From positions 4,340,001-4,404,000 of the forward strand of contig JALIRH010000044.1 in NCBI GenBank assembly GCA_023055505.1: a DNA stretch of 64,000 nt, read 5' to 3'. The stretch comes from Callipepla californica brunnescens. Lineage: Eukaryota; Chordata; Aves; Galliformes; Odontophoridae. The number at the start of each line of letters is the position of its first letter. Positions within the stretch are counted from its first letter, which is position 1. Shown here piece by piece: positions 1-14,700 of the stretch. The translations under genes and the position numbers were made by a program. Below the pieces are notes generated by a model. The model searched no databases, had not been told where the DNA came from, and saw nothing but the letters and a program-made list of their open reading frames with translations.

Positions 1-62
1 CTTCATCTGAAATGCCACAAAGGAAACAGCGGGGCCTCTTCTCAGATGAGGAGGATTCTGAG
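1..62 (+). CDS. WASHC2C: WASHC2 exon (partial at window edge), LFa motif
   Basis: The open frame ends [10 protein letters not shown] and runs into donor GTGAGT in phase 0. The next exon opens with DLF, so one L-F-acidic-L-F repeat is split across the junction. The 5' end is cut by the window. Confidence 0.85.
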
Positions 63-3000
63 GTGAGTATCTCTGAAATAAATTACTGCAAAAATCTTTG
101 GAATCTGAGTCACTCTGACTTCATTCCACTGATATCTGGGGCTTCCTTGTTTAGCTGTACAGGTGGGAACTCTGACACCCATGTATCTGCTCCCAGCTTT
201 TGTGAAAATTTCTTGCTCCAAGAGTGAAATCTTTGATAACTTCTTTCCCACTGCTAGAAACTTTTACTTGTGTGGTACACACGGACATACTTTAGAAGTC
301 TAAAGGGAGGGAAAGAGCAGCAAGAACAAAAATCACAAAGGACTAAATGCATTTAGACTTCACAGAATCACAGAATTGTAGGGTTTGGAAGGGACCTCTA
401 GAGATCGAGTCCAACCTCCCTGCTGAAGCAGGCTCCCTAGACCAGGTTGCACAGGGAACTGGTCTTGTGTTCTTGATTTCCAGCAGTAATTAATCGACAA
501 AGCTGGGGGAAATTGCCATGAGGTTTTGGGTACTTGGTGTATCTGAAAGACAATCTATCCCAACTTCACAGATGCACCGAACAATTTATATATTTATTTA
601 TTTATTTTTAAGGAAAAAATATGATCTCCCATTTAGAGTTCATAAGTGTATAGCATTGCTTTACATAGTGATATTTCTTTGGTTTGTGTAGGATTTGTTT
701 TCATCAAGTAATACTATGACATCAAAAGCTACATCTCTCCCCACTAGCAAGTCCACGACAAAAGCTCCACTCTCCTTGTTTGATGATGATGAAGAGGTAA
801 GTATAGCTTCCTGTATATGGCAATCCATCTGCACAGTCTGTTGCAGGAAATGTTCAGATGTTTAAAAATCTGAACTCGTAAACGGAGCACTAAATTTAGA
901 GCATCAGATTGATCTTACACTCTGTAGCAGTGCTGCATCATGGAGGCGATCTGATGAGGTACTCCTGTGAGCTCATGATATCTTTGAAGTATTTTAGGCA
1001 GGGCATATCCTCTCTGAGCCTAAATGCTAAGGATGTTGGCCCCCTCATGCGGCTAAAGAATGCTGAGGTGCAGGGCTGATGTGAGCTTGGAAAAGCTGCT
1101 TTGTCCTGGCCTCTGCTGTCTAGCCATGAGTGAGTTCGATCAGAGCTCGGTTTATGCAAGAAACTTTGCAAGATTAGTGTGTGCTTTTCTTATCTGTTGC
1201 ACCTTCTTCTCCTTCCTGCACACCCTCCACTCAGCTTTCAACTTTGAGTCTGTTGCTTCGTGGTGAGTTAAGTTACTCTAGAGTTCTAACGTGAGGCTGA
1301 CAGAAGGCCTTTTCAGAGCTGGAAAACCAGGAATCTCTGCAAACTCAACATAACAGTCCCTTGTTCAGGAAGGGGCTGCTTGAGCTGTGTGTGTGGCGTT
1401 CCCTGTACCAGTGATGTATCACTTGAGAATGTCTTCAAAAAAGGTTCACAAAAAACATTTCTTTGTCTTACATATCTGAGAAACAGGTCAGTGGCATCTT
1501 GCATTCTGATGACTTCTCAGTGAGCTTTCCGTTGTGGATTTGGATTTTCATTTTATTGCTTTGGGTTTTTTGTGTTGTTTTTTTTTTTAGGATCTCTTTG
1601 GTGTGGTACCTGCCAAGAAGCAACAGGAAAAGCCAGTGGAAGAGAAAGCAAAACAGTCAGAGCCACACAAGAAAGCCTCCAGCTTATTGTTCAGCAGTGA
1701 TGAGGAGGTACTGAAGATCAAGGCTTGACTGAAATGGGTTACAGGGTTTTATTACTGGACAAAACATAAAATTGTTCAGGCAGGAACTACAGTCAAACTA
1801 CTGTGTCCACTTGCTTTGCCTGCCTCATTTCTATGACTAGTTTGCTGCTGAGGATGCTTATTCCTGGCTCAGGTTAGCTCAGAATCTGGGCAGCAGAAAT
1901 TAGATTGAAAGGAATCGATATTGTCAGTGTAGTATTTTCAGAAAGATTGATAAATGGCAGACACTGCTGCCAACAAACCTGACTTAAAAATACCGAGTGA
2001 ACAAAATACATTTGTTTCCTTTTACTTTATTTTTTATGAGGAAGGTTTGAAGTTCCGGATTGATATGTCGTTTGGAGTTTTGTTTGCTTAGCTTTCTTGT
2101 TTGTTTTGTTCTGTTGGCTTTTTTTTTGAAATCCAGAGGTGGGAAGAAGGAAATGCAAGGATGAAAATTGCTAGGGACCAGCATTCAGTTAGAGATAGAC
2201 AAGGTGTTGTCCTGCATGTTGATTGAAACTCAGAGGCTCTGTGTAACTAGAAGCTTGACTGGAAAGTTTACACTGACCTTAGCTCTTGAGAGCAGCTGTA
2301 CTAGGAAAGTGCATGTACATAATTCTGCTGATAAACGTATGCCCAAAGGTGACCAGGCACTCTGTGAAGCCTGATCCATGTCAGATTATGTTGGCTAGCA
2401 CTGTAATGCAGGGGAAAAAAAACAAACAGTAGGGAGATAAAAGAGCTGCCAAGATGCTGACCTGCTTCTGCTTATAGAGAAGATGTGAAAGTGGCTTTGG
2501 CCAAGACTAAAGAAACTTAAGGGTTCCTTATTTTTAAGGAACATTGGAATGTCTCCAAGCCACTTAAACCTCCTTCGGAAGATAACCAAAAAGAGCACCC
2601 TGCAAAATCATCTAGCACCATCGGTCAGGCTAAAGCTGTGAAGAAGACGAGCCTGTTCGAGGAAGATGATGAAGAGGATTTATTTGCGATCACTAAAGAG
2701 AGGTGAAATTCCTTTGGGGGGAATCTTTTTCAGCACAGTCCAGCACTGCCCTAAAAACCTGACAGAGGCAGGCACGTTGTAGATGTTCTTTTCTTAACGC
2801 TGCTGAGGACAAAGTAGAGATGTGTGAGTGGGGTGTGTTGGGTTGGCTGGGCTGCTTCATCATTTTATTGTGTCTCTGGTGGATTGTATTCCTCCACTGA
2901 ACTGTGCCCTTCATTTCCCTGCTTCTAATACCTTTTCTGGCCTCTTTCATCTTCACTTTTGCAGCAGGGTACGCAGATGAGAGAGAATAATGGTAGAATT

Positions 3001-5751
3001 GATGAGATAGTGAGGATATCAAGTCTTTTTATCTAGGATCACACCCTGTGAATGAAGTTACACTTCTTAAAGAGATGCAGAATATGGGCCCTGAGACTTT
3101 TCATTGATCTTTCGCTTTTATTCTTTTCCTCACTGCAGCCAAAGAAAGCCACAGAGGATATCACTACTGTTTGAAGACGATGCTGTTACTGGAGAATCAC
3201 TCTTCAGTTCACAATCAACTCTTCCTTCAGCTGCTTCTCCGGTATTGTCTCTTTCTTTTAGAAGTAATGCAGAATGCTTGTACAGCTTTTACATAAGTTT
3301 TCCTCCCTGTTAGGCAATGTAAGCTCAACTTCTTTTAGACAATAGTAGTTCTAGCGAACTTGGAATGGGATCAGACAGAATTCTTACATGTAAAACTTCT
3401 TATTACTCTCAGGCTAAGAGAGATTTCAGAGTTTTCATTATCAACCCTAAACTTGTTGGTTTATGCTGAAAGCCCTTTCTGGGAATGTTTTAAGATCTCT
3501 CAAGCCATGAAGTACCATAAACAAGAGTAGGCAGTTTTCTGTTGACTGAAACTGGAATTTCATCTGTTGTGGCATCTCAGCTCTAGCTGTCTGGCCTTTA
3601 GTGGAGTACTCTCATGCTATCCTGTCTTATGAGCTCAACCCACAGTGTGCTGCTTGTCTGATTGTGCTTTAGAACTGGAAGAAAGAGTTGCAGAAGTTTA
3701 ATGTAGCAGTATCAGTAGGACTTGCTGCAAGCATGACCCTACTCTCCAGTCTTGCCTTTCTGGTTACCAAGAAAAGAGTTACCACAAGTATATTTCACAC
3801 CCCTACCTTTTACAGATTAGGTTAAGTGCAGACTTTAGGAGCAGAGAAAGAAACAGGCAAACTGTTGGCAGTCTTGAGAGTGCCATGGTTTTATGACTGC
3901 AGTAATTGAACAGGATATCTGCAGCGTTTGCTTTAAGCTTGCAACTGCTTTCTGGCACTCTGAATTCTAGTATTACAGACTCTTAAGGCTGAATGAAGGA
4001 GACAACCTGGTTTGTGACCTATGCAAGAAAAGGAGGCAATCTCAAGCATATTGCCAGTGCCCGTGTAGACTTCTGGATAGCAATCTGAGGGTCTACTGTC
4101 CCTGGAAAGTATGTTCTTCCAATATACCAAGCAATTTGGTGTCAATGACATTATCATAATTTTGCAGGAGAAAACAAAGCCAGAGCAAGCACCACCCTTG
4201 TTTAATGAAGAGGAAAAAAAGGAAAAGGATGATCGATTAGATATAGCAAAGTCTAACCAGACAGAAAATACACTGTGGTCTTCAGAAGAGCCTGAAGCAG
4301 TTCCTGTGCCCAGAGGAGCAGATGTCGAAAGGCAGGAGGCAAAGGAAAAAGTAAGAGATTTTCTTACATTAATCTGAAACTTGGCAAAGATTCAATTTAA
4401 AAATGTAACAGCACTGTTCAGGGACAGAATTATTATTTTTTATTCCTTTGGCTATTATTTAAGAGAGAATAAGTCAATCTCTAGCAAAATCACTTGTTGA
4501 TCAGACACGCACCAAATTGATTAAATGACATTTAATTTTTTTTCCCTGCTAGCATCCACTAAAGCTCTGTGTTTTGGGTTATTTTTTCCCTCTAGGCTGA
4601 GCAGGGCAACTTTTTTCACATGGGCAGAGCTCTCCTTTTGGAAAAAACAAACAGCTTATATTAATGAGTATGTTTTGTAAAGCTTGATAATTTATTTCAT
4701 TGTTAAAGCTTGCTATCTGGTGAATTGTAGATGATGTTAGCTGTAGAGTCGAGGCTCATAAGATTGTGAATTTCTCATGGGCATTAGTTTACAGATAGAG
4801 ATTTGAGTGCATTATTGAATATACTTCAACAGAACTTAACTCCTGGGCATGCTTCTTCTGAAAGATTGTTGGGGAATTGGCAGCTGATGGGCTTCCAGTG
4901 AACTCTTGTGGTGCTTTAAGCATTCCTGAACACACTCAGTATTCAGGTGATGATGCTTACTTCAGGGAATCCCAAATGGCATGAACTAGATTGCTTTCAG
5001 ATGTTTTGACATTATCTGCAAGGTGAGTTGTGAAGCAGGATGTAATCTGACATAGATGGGAAAGAAGCCATTTTCAGAAATCTGATTATCGATATCAGTA
5101 TGGTGTGGAGTACAGGAAGAAAGCTATGTTCATTTTGGAGTTATGAAGTATTATCTATTGAAATGCATCTTGATAATCTGCAGTGTTGCTGTTTTGTCTG
5201 CCTAGTATAATTGAATTGAACTTGATTGTCTGCTGTGATACCAGATTGCACAGCTGTGGCCGCTGTTGAAATTTAACCAAAGCTTAGTGGGTTTGGGGCA
5301 GGCTCAGCTCGATGTGTTTGTTTATTTATTTATTTATTTTGCTGGAGCCTTTTGCAGCAACACCTTTGGAGCCAGATCTGTTTGCAGCATCACCACCAGC
5401 TCTGGAGAAAGACACCAGTATCCAAGCTAGGAAAGCACTAAGCTTGTTCGATGAGGAAGAAGAGGAGAGATTAGAAGATGATGGCATTAAAAATACACAC
5501 AAAAGCAATGACGTGGTGAGTCTAGGGCAGTTCCTGAATACTGGGAAGTAATACCTCTGCCTCTAAACCAGTCCTATTCTAGGTTAGTTTGTAGAAGGGT
5601 TTTTGTTTTTCACACCTCGTTTCTCTGATTCTTGCAGGTTAGTCTTTGTCAATTTCTGGATTTCCTAGTTCTTGGATGAGAATTGTTGTGGGGGTACTTC
5701 TGCTTTAAAGGGAGGAGGGTGAGGCCTGTATTGAAGATATCAGCTTTAAAG

Positions 5752-5791
<40 letters not shown>

Positions 5792-8700
5792 GTAGCTCAG
5801 GAAAATAACTAACAGTTTCTCTTCTCCCTTCAGTCCTGTGCTCTCATCTGAATAATTCAAAGCATGAAAGTTACTTCCTAAAATATAAACCTTACTGTGT
5901 ACTCATAGTGCCATACTAGATCTTTTTTTTTCTTCCTCCTAGGGAAGCATAACAAGTAAATAATAAAAGCTGACTTTCAAATTGTCAGAGCTGGAAGTAC
6001 ATTTTGCTCAATGTCTTCTAATCAAAATGAACTGGTAATACAAGTATTTACATTGTAGGTTTTGCAAACAGCAAAAATGCAACTGGTAGTTCAAGCTGTA
6101 TTTTTGTTGCCAGGGTTGTAGCGTAGCCTCAGGTGATTTTTAACCTGCCTGATCTACTTGGCAAGTAAACCCCTGAAGCAGGTGTCTTCTGTGAGTAGGA
6201 TTTTTTGTTGTTGTTGTATGAACCTTTCTCCTCTTCTTTCAGCCTTCTGAGAAGAGCGTTCGTCCCAAAAGCACTGGCGTCTTTCAAGACGAAGAGCTTC
6301 TTTTCAGTAACAGACTCCAGAAGGACAATGATCCAGATGTTGACCTCTTTGCCAGTCCCAAGGTGTCGATGGTGAGTCCAAATCCCTCCTCTGAACCTGC
6401 TGTTTAAAAATAGTCCTTGAAATGTGCATATGCACAGACTTGGTGTCTTGGTTGAACACAACGTAGAAGTCCTTGATCTCTGGGGATGCCCAAGTGCTAA
6501 AATCAGTTAAGGCATCATGGGCAGAAGATGTGCTTTTGATCTGTGGCCCTTTTTCTATCCTTTTTCTCTTCAGTCTGCAAATCGTATCCTGAAACCATCG
6601 TCTGGAGGAAGTCTTTTTGGGGATGATGATGAAGATGATCTCTTCAGTACTGCTAAAACAAGCCCTCCGGTATCTGATCCTCTATTCTAAATGGCTTCTG
6701 CAGAAGACCTCAGAAATAAGCATATAGAAAAGAGGTTTTCCATGTGTGTTCCCACAGGATGTCAAGTTACTTAAAAATCTTTTTGAGAGACTAGAAATAG
6801 TCTCTTGTGACTCTGAAGACATGTGGAACGAACAGATGCAAGAGTCCCAGAGCTGAGATTTGAGGGTTATATTCTTTCCCTCATTTGGTGCCATGGGGAT
6901 GGGTTTGTATGTTAGAGAATACAGCTGAGCAGAAATCAGAATAGAAGAGCTCTTTTTGTATTACTCAGGCTCTAGCTGGTTTAATTGGTAGTGATGCCTT
7001 TGGAGATATTAAAACTTTAGGCTCACCATGCTTTGTGGGAGCGGTATCACTAAAGCCCTTCATGTAGTAGTTCAGATGAACTATTGATTTATGTCATTTA
7101 AGTGTGTAGATTGGTTTAATTTAAAGTAATGAATGTGTTAGTCAATTAATTATTATTACAGGGCTAACAGCTGCAGTAGTGAATTGGACTACATAACAGG
7201 TGGTATGAGGTCCAAGTCCTAATGTGCATTCTAAACTTCTGGTCTAAGAGTACAAGGGTTGCTCCAAAATTAATGCCTCTTATTTTTTTATGTTGGCCTG
7301 ATACATCAAAGGTGAGTGTTTTTGGTTTGGCAGTGGAGGTCGAACCTTCCCACCAATATTTCATTACTTTTTGTTGCTGTACAGCAAGTGACAGCAGAGG
7401 AGCAGTCTGACAAAATAGTGTCTGAAATGCAAAGGTGTATTGTTGAATTTCTCCTTTGGAATTGCACCTGTTGACATTCATCGATGTTTGCTGAATGTTT
7501 ATGGAGACCGAACAGTGAATATGTGCAGACTGAGCTGGTGGTGGTGCACTTCAGCAGTGAAAACAGCAACTGTGGATCACCTCTGCTGGTGCAGATTTTT
7601 ACGAGCACATCACACAAACTCATGGTTGGCAAAACTAATGGTGACTATGTTGAAAATCAGTCTTTTGGCTGAGAATTTGCTCTATCAAACAGTGTTAACG
7701 TGCTCTCTGTGGCTCTTGTAGTTTCCATGGAAGCAAATAGGAGGCATTATTTTCGGAGCAACCTATATGCACCTATGGAACTTAACTAAATTGGAGTAAA
7801 CTCTGATTTTAGTTTATTTTCAGGTCATTAACTGGAAGCTAGGCTAGAAAACCGGCAATATTTCCTGGAAACTGGTTCCCTGAGGAGTGTGGGAGGGATG
7901 GTCCCTGGTCAATGCTTGCAGCTGTGTATGATGCCTGCTTGCTTGAAACCCTGAAAACAGTAGCGTTCCTTAGCTAGCTTTATGCTTTTATTTTCCCTGC
8001 TGTTCTGTATATGATAAATATGTATACTTTTGGAAGCTTATCCAATCTCATCTTATTTTTCACTGGCACAAACAACAATGGCTTAGATAGGTTAAAAGTA
8101 CGAGGGAGTGGAAGGCCTGGTCATTGCTGACCAAAAAGCAATGCCTATGCATTGCAGACCTAAAAGATGGTGGGCAGTTTTCTTTGGAAATGGAAGTCAG
8201 ATCTTGTTTTCTTCCTCTGCAGGTCATGTTTTTTCCAATTCATGTTGATTTGTGCTCTTGATGCTTTCAGAAAATAGCAGAGAAGAAAACAGTTAAGACC
8301 AGTCCTGTCCCTTCCTCGGGGAATTGTAATCTTCTGGAAAATGCTTTAGGTGCCAAACAAGGAGAAGCTCTGAAGACAGTAACTACAGAGGCAAGTACTG
8401 GAAGCTTGTGCCTTAAACAGCATGCACAGGAAAAGGTGTTTTAAATAGGTCTTCTGAAAATATTAAAACTAATGCCTCTGTTAATTGGCTGCAAAGCTGT
8501 AGAAGTGGTCGTATTTGTCTCTGCTTGTCAACAGGTGTGCTGTTACTAGCAAGAAGTTTAAATGCTATTGCTAATGTTTTATTCACTGCCAATGTGCTTA
8601 TGAGGGCCAAGTGCAAGGCAGTGAAAAACTTCATGTGCAGCTTGATGGCATGATTTGATCACCTGCTCATTCTTTGAAGTGCCTGTATCTGCTGGAGTGA

Positions 8701-11700
8701 TTGTGGTCTTTAAAGTATATGTGAGCTTTCTCAGAAAAGAGGTTATGGCCCATAGCACAAATCTGTGGCAGCTGAGAGCCTTTTCATGGAAGTTTTATGA
8801 TGAGCAAACAAGACTCCTCATCTTAATCTCACAGAGCCATGCACTCCCCTCACAGGCTTCACACAGAGTCTGTATCTCAGTTCTGGCTTGTCTCATCACA
8901 GCTACTTATTTGATTTTTCAGCTGGAGGAGACAAGCTTTTCATTTGTGGGGGGCTTAAGGATGTGCTAAGGGGAGGTTGTTTTTTGCCTCCTGGGATGAG
9001 GAACATAGAATAAGTATGTAGGGTTAGTAGTTAGCTTATCTTTCCTTTTGGTAAAATACTCCTCGATGCAGAGGATCGCATTTGACTTCATTCTTTTGTA
9101 GCCATTGAAATACTGAAATGATCTTGGCCTGTGTGAGATTCAGCAAAATCCTATGTGCATTAAACTTCAGGCAGTAGGATTGTTCTGTTATGCTATTAAG
9201 GCTCACCACAAAACAGTGTCCAAACCCTCAGTGACTGTCTGATCACACCAATGGCAGTACAGCACAGCTCATAAAACCATGGTAGATCAGAGAGAGACCT
9301 GTGGAAAGCAAGCCTTGGATGAAAACCTTTTGTTGATTTGGCTTCTCCCTGTGTCCCAGAACTGAGCCAAGTCTTCAGGTCACGCAGGTTTTTTTGCTCA
9401 CTGAGCTTGCTGGTCTTATTTCTGGTACTGGTGGCCTGCTTTCTGTAGGGGAGCACTCCTTTCTTGAATGCCTTGCAGGATGAGATATCCAGTTTTGGAA
9501 CTTTCTTGGCTTCTGGAGGGTTTCGTTAAAGTCTATGGCCCTACTATAGCCAATTACAAAGAGAAAATTATGGCATCTATATATATATTTTAAATTTTTA
9601 TATAACTATATGTATGTATAACAGACAATTATACAGATATATAGAATTATAAGACAGTGTGGACTTAGGATTTTATGGTAGGGGCTAAGCATGGAAGGAG
9701 GGTGTCGATGGGATTTGACTAGTGTTTTGTGTGACCTGGAGAGAGGAGGATGTTTTAGAGTTATGATGGTAAAACATAATACTGGGTAGAAAAGGGTGGA
9801 ATTAAAATGTACCAAAGATGGGGTTGTGACATAAGGAACTGAGAATTTAGAAGTCAAATGGCTGTAATTTTGGTATTAGAATGTGTGTTGAAAACAAGAT
9901 ATCTCCAGAAAAAGATGAAAAGCAGAGAGATGATTTCTTTCTATAGATGTTTTGAAATGCAAGCAGTAGTCTGGTTGATGTTAATATTAATCTCGCCACC
10001 TGTTGTTTAATTCAGTGTAATTTTGTGCAGAAATCTACAGGTCCTGTTCCCATTAAAACCAAAGAGCCCTCATCTCGGATTGGAAAGTTACAAGTAATTA
10101 CTTTACTGGCATTCTGGCTTTCAAAAAAAAAATTAAATTAAAAATCTTCCTTGCCTCACTGATGGCTCTTCCTGAAGCAAAATCTTTTTGTTTCCCTACC
10201 TTACTCTTGCACTTTTTTTTTTTTTTCAGATGATATATTCTCTAATGTTAATTTTACTGTGTTGCATGTTTAACGTTATTTCTCCCCTTGCATTTCAGAC
10301 CTGACTATGAGCAGTGCTATTTAACTCTATTTGGGGGCAGAGGGTGGGCTGCTTTTTGGCCTGTTATTCTTTTTAGCAATATTTAAAGTATGTTCAGATG
10401 CTCTTAGGGGTTTTGAGTTTTGATTATCTCCTTCTCTTGATATGAAAGATCTAACAACTGTCTGTGTAACTGTTTCACTCTGAAGTCGGAACCAGTCTTG
10501 TCCTTAGGATACTCGGCTACATAGGTTTTTTGTGCAAGGTACTGTGACCATGGTGTCCTTGAAGTTCTTATACAGTAGTAGCATTGAGTACTCAAAGGTT
10601 TAGTGAGAGAGAACCTGGGAGATGCAGAAGTGAGTAGAGGTGAGGGAGGCAGGGCACTTTTAGGAGTAGAACTTGAATGCCTAAACACACCAGTTCTTGC
10701 TGCTTCTCTGAAGCAGTATTAATGTGGTATCTTTGTGTGTGTATGTGTTTTTTGTTTTTCTGTTTTGTAGGCTAACTTAGCTATTAACCCTGCAGCCTTA
10801 CTTCCTGGTGCAATGCCTAAGATCTCCAGTGTGAAGTCCCCCTTCCCAATTTTGGACGCTCCACTGCATGAGCCCAATGATGTACAGAACAATGAAACCT
10901 TCCCTGCTGCAGGAAGCAATGAAGAACTAGGTGTAAGCTTTGATCAGCCTATGCAAGCAGATACCTTGCACAGCGCCAATAAGGTAACCTTGGTATTTAA
11001 GATGAGAAAAGTTAAATCAGCATCTTCTCAGGTTTTACAACTGCTCGTTTGCTTAAATGTACAGGAAGCTGCTTATAGCTTTGGTTTAAGTAACTTAAGC
11101 AAAAATTGAACGTATTCACAGTGTGCCAGTATGAAATGAGTAACACATATTAATTTGCAGTGTTACGGAAAAATAAGTGTTATAATGGAACAAAGCATGG
11201 ATCCTATTCTGTTCCATAAGTTGTGGGACTGGTTTTGTTTCCTTTCAATATAACCCTGCTCTGTTTTCACTCTTATCCTTCAGACCAGAGTCAAGGTTAC
11301 AGGAAAACGAAGGCCTCCGAGCAGAATGGCCCGCCGGCTGGCTGCCCAAGAGTCTGGTGAGAGTGAAGAGGTGGATAGTGCTAAAGAACCACAGTTCTCA
11401 GTACCAAAACAGAGATCAGCAGTAGAGAATGTGAAGGAGCTTGTTTCTGAAGCAGAGTCCAAAGAAAATGGCTTTCCCTCGGGCTTGTCACCACCAGCTC
11501 ATGGCAGCGTTCTGACAAACAAACTTCCTCCAGAATCCACAGACAAAGGAGATGATCTGTTTGAATCAGAAGACCTTTTTGCGAGCCCCTTAGCATCCAG
11601 AACAGCTGCGCAATCAAAACTGAGGGAGGAAACGGCAGACAGTGGGGCCAATGAACCTGTCAAGGGCACAGAGAAAAAGCCTGATCTGTCTGTCCTGGGT

Positions 11701-14700
11701 AATCAGGACAGCAGTGATCTTTTCCAGTCTGTACAGCAAAAATCTTCATCAAAAAGCAGCCCTATTTCATTTTTGGAGGAGGAGGAAGATTCTCTTTTCA
11801 CCAGTCAGAAAGCTGGGAAGAAGGAGCTGAAATCTGCTGTCGGGCAAGCTGTTGACTCTGCTGCACAAGATATCTTTGAGGTAATGGTTGAGGATTGCTG
11901 GAAGGAGTTGAAAAGGAAAGTCTGCTACCTTGGCCTTTTTTTTATCCCCAGGGCCTTGTGCAGATATTTCTATTTAAACACAGGCTGAGTGGAGGCTGTT
12001 GTAGGAAAGGGATTGTGCAGAACAGTTAATGAAGTGTCAGTTGTACTATGCTATTGGTCATCAGCAGCCCTTACTTTGGGTGCTCATCTGCTTATTAGCA
12101 ATAGTGGATTAAGAGGTGAAGCCTTAGCACAGAGCATACAGGGCAATGAACGTGCTGTGACAACATACCTATGATCACCTTTTTTGGTTTAATTATTTGG
12201 TTATTTTCTGCTACCTGTTCAGTAGCTCAGATCTTTCAGAAAGGGAATAAGGTTGGCATTCTGGAGAGGTGATACTCTGTGTATCTCTCTTTTTGACCTG
12301 TGTGCAATCCCTCACTGGAACACCTCTGGTTCTCAGGTTTGAGAAGCCAAAGCTGTCAGTCTTCTAAATGCCTTAGCTGCTGTGTACAGGTAATGATTAT
12401 TCTCTTGAAGTGTGCTGTGTATTGATAATCTCTCTATACTTTTCTCCAAGGATGACATATTTGCCACTGAGGCAATTAAGCCAATGAGGAAAGCAAAAGA
12501 GAAAATGCCAGAGACTAACCTCTTTGATGATAACATTGATATCTTTGCGGATCTCACTGTAAAACCAAAAGAAAAGAAGACCAAGAAAAAGGTGGAACAA
12601 AAATCCATATTTGATGACGATATGGGTAAGTGTCTAATGTCTTGCTATTAGTGTCGTGTCTCCAAATGTGTTTGAGATGCTTATTACCTTCGCTATCTTG
12701 ATCTTTTAACTGCTCTGAAGACTGTGAACATCCAGGATTTTAATCTTGTGTGAGAACTTTTCTGCTGTTCCTACAGATCTAGGATTTTAAATGCTTTAGG
12801 AAAGCGTATAAAACAAAACCCTTCTGAGAGGTGGAATAGTTTAATTCTTATAGCGATCTTTTCATCTGTGGGAATTAGAAAGTTTCTTGTCTGGAGTAAG
12901 AGAATAATCTCATGCTGTTAAAGCATTAAGAGAAGTTCTGTGTTTAAATTTGTGCAGCTTCCTGTATCCTGTTTTCAGATGAATCACTGAGTTGAATAAG
13001 TCTTTCCCCACCTCAGCTGCATTAACTTAGAGCTCTTAAGATCTTAAGAGTTTATTTATTTCAGTGTATATCCAGAGCAATTTGGAAATGCTACACCTGA
13101 AAGTAAAGCTTGCTTTGTATAATTAACTGAAAAAAAAGTATATAGTAACTTGAAATGATGCAAAGCATGCTCCTTTCTTGTTCTGCCCGTGGAGGTATCA
13201 GAAGTCATTTGATCTCTGAACTGCATCTGTTCTCAGACTTTTCATGTTTATAGCTCTCCTTTGGGAATCACATGGTTTTCTTCCTCTAACAAGAAAGTTC
13301 CTTCTCATCTGGCTTTGATTCCTGTCTGCCTTCCTTTTGTTTTACCTATTCAAATTGAATCTAATTTATCACTGTTTTACTTGTCCTTCTGTTAAGCCCT
13401 CGGACCTGATGAAATGGTCTGGCTGAAGTCTGTAAAGGTGTTAAAACTTGCCAGAGAATGAAAAGACTGTGATTTCAAAACATTCTCAAATGATATTTAA
13501 AAAATAGCTTACAGGTTTGCAAGATTCTGAAACTGAATCAAGAGAAATATTTCATTTTAAGTTTACTTCAGAAATATTTTAATAGTTTACTTTTTTCTGT
13601 GTACCTTATAGCAAATGAAAGGACCTCTCAAATCTCTTCCTCTTCTAAATACTTCTGCACAAAAATCCAGAACCTTGTGTTGAAAAAATGATTAGAAAGT
13701 GCCAATTTGAAAACAGCTTGAGAGAAAGTTGGATCGGATCCTGTCCTTTGTAGTTCTACTTCTGTCATGTATTCTAGTGCTAGAGCTTATTGTCTGATGT
13801 CATATTTGATGTTGATACATATGAGCATCTACAGCTCCGTGTATCTGATAGATTTGGTCTTCGTCTAGAGCATGGATTTCCAACCTTTTGATTTTCCTGC
13901 GCTGCACTGAGTGAAGAGGAATTGTCTTGGGCCACATGTAAAATATTATATATTATAGTTATTATTTATTATATATAGTTAAGGTATGCAAGTGACAAAA
14001 ATCATTGTATTTTTATTAAGACATAAAAAAGAAGGTAGTAAAAGCATTTAAGCCATGCTCGACTCATGAAAAGCATCACTAAAATTTACTTAAGAACTAT
14101 AAACTGTTAACATTATTGTGGGGCTGCATTTACAAACTGTCCGGGGCTGCATGTGGTCCATTGGTTGGACTGGCCTGCTCTGGTGCTTTGTTTTTTGGTG
14201 CAGCCATAGGTATGCAGCTTCTTAGGGCCCAGAGCTGTGGGCATTAACTGGAAGGCACGGAAGATAGCTGATGGAGAAGATGTTCTGCTGGCCTTAGGGC
14301 AGTGGAACTGGCACTTCCCTGCTCTGTAGTTAAGGCTTGGATACAGCAATGTGGTGGCACTTTATCTAGGCTGAAGGTGGCAGAAGGAGATCCTTTCTGC
14401 TGCAGATAAAACACTTAACTGGCTGTTGTTCAATTGCGTGGAGACCACAAGCTGCTTGCTTTCTTTGTTCTTCCACAGTTTTGAATCGTTATTTAGTACA
14501 CTGGTGGTAAGCTTGTGGTGCCAGTATTAGGGGAAATTCTCTTGTAGGTCTCCCTCCTTAGTGCCTCTTCAGTGACCATATGGGTGATGACGTAAGCACC
14601 TTGATGTCATCTCTGCCCATCGAGAAGAGTCCAAGAAAAATGGAAAGTGAACTTTCTTGTGCACAGACAAATGCTGGTATTCATGGCCAAAACTCTTCTC

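Noticed and set aside
2395..2598. Minus-strand frames across WASHC2 exons and other short frames throughout
   Set aside because: Shadow frames opposite real exons or intronic noise.
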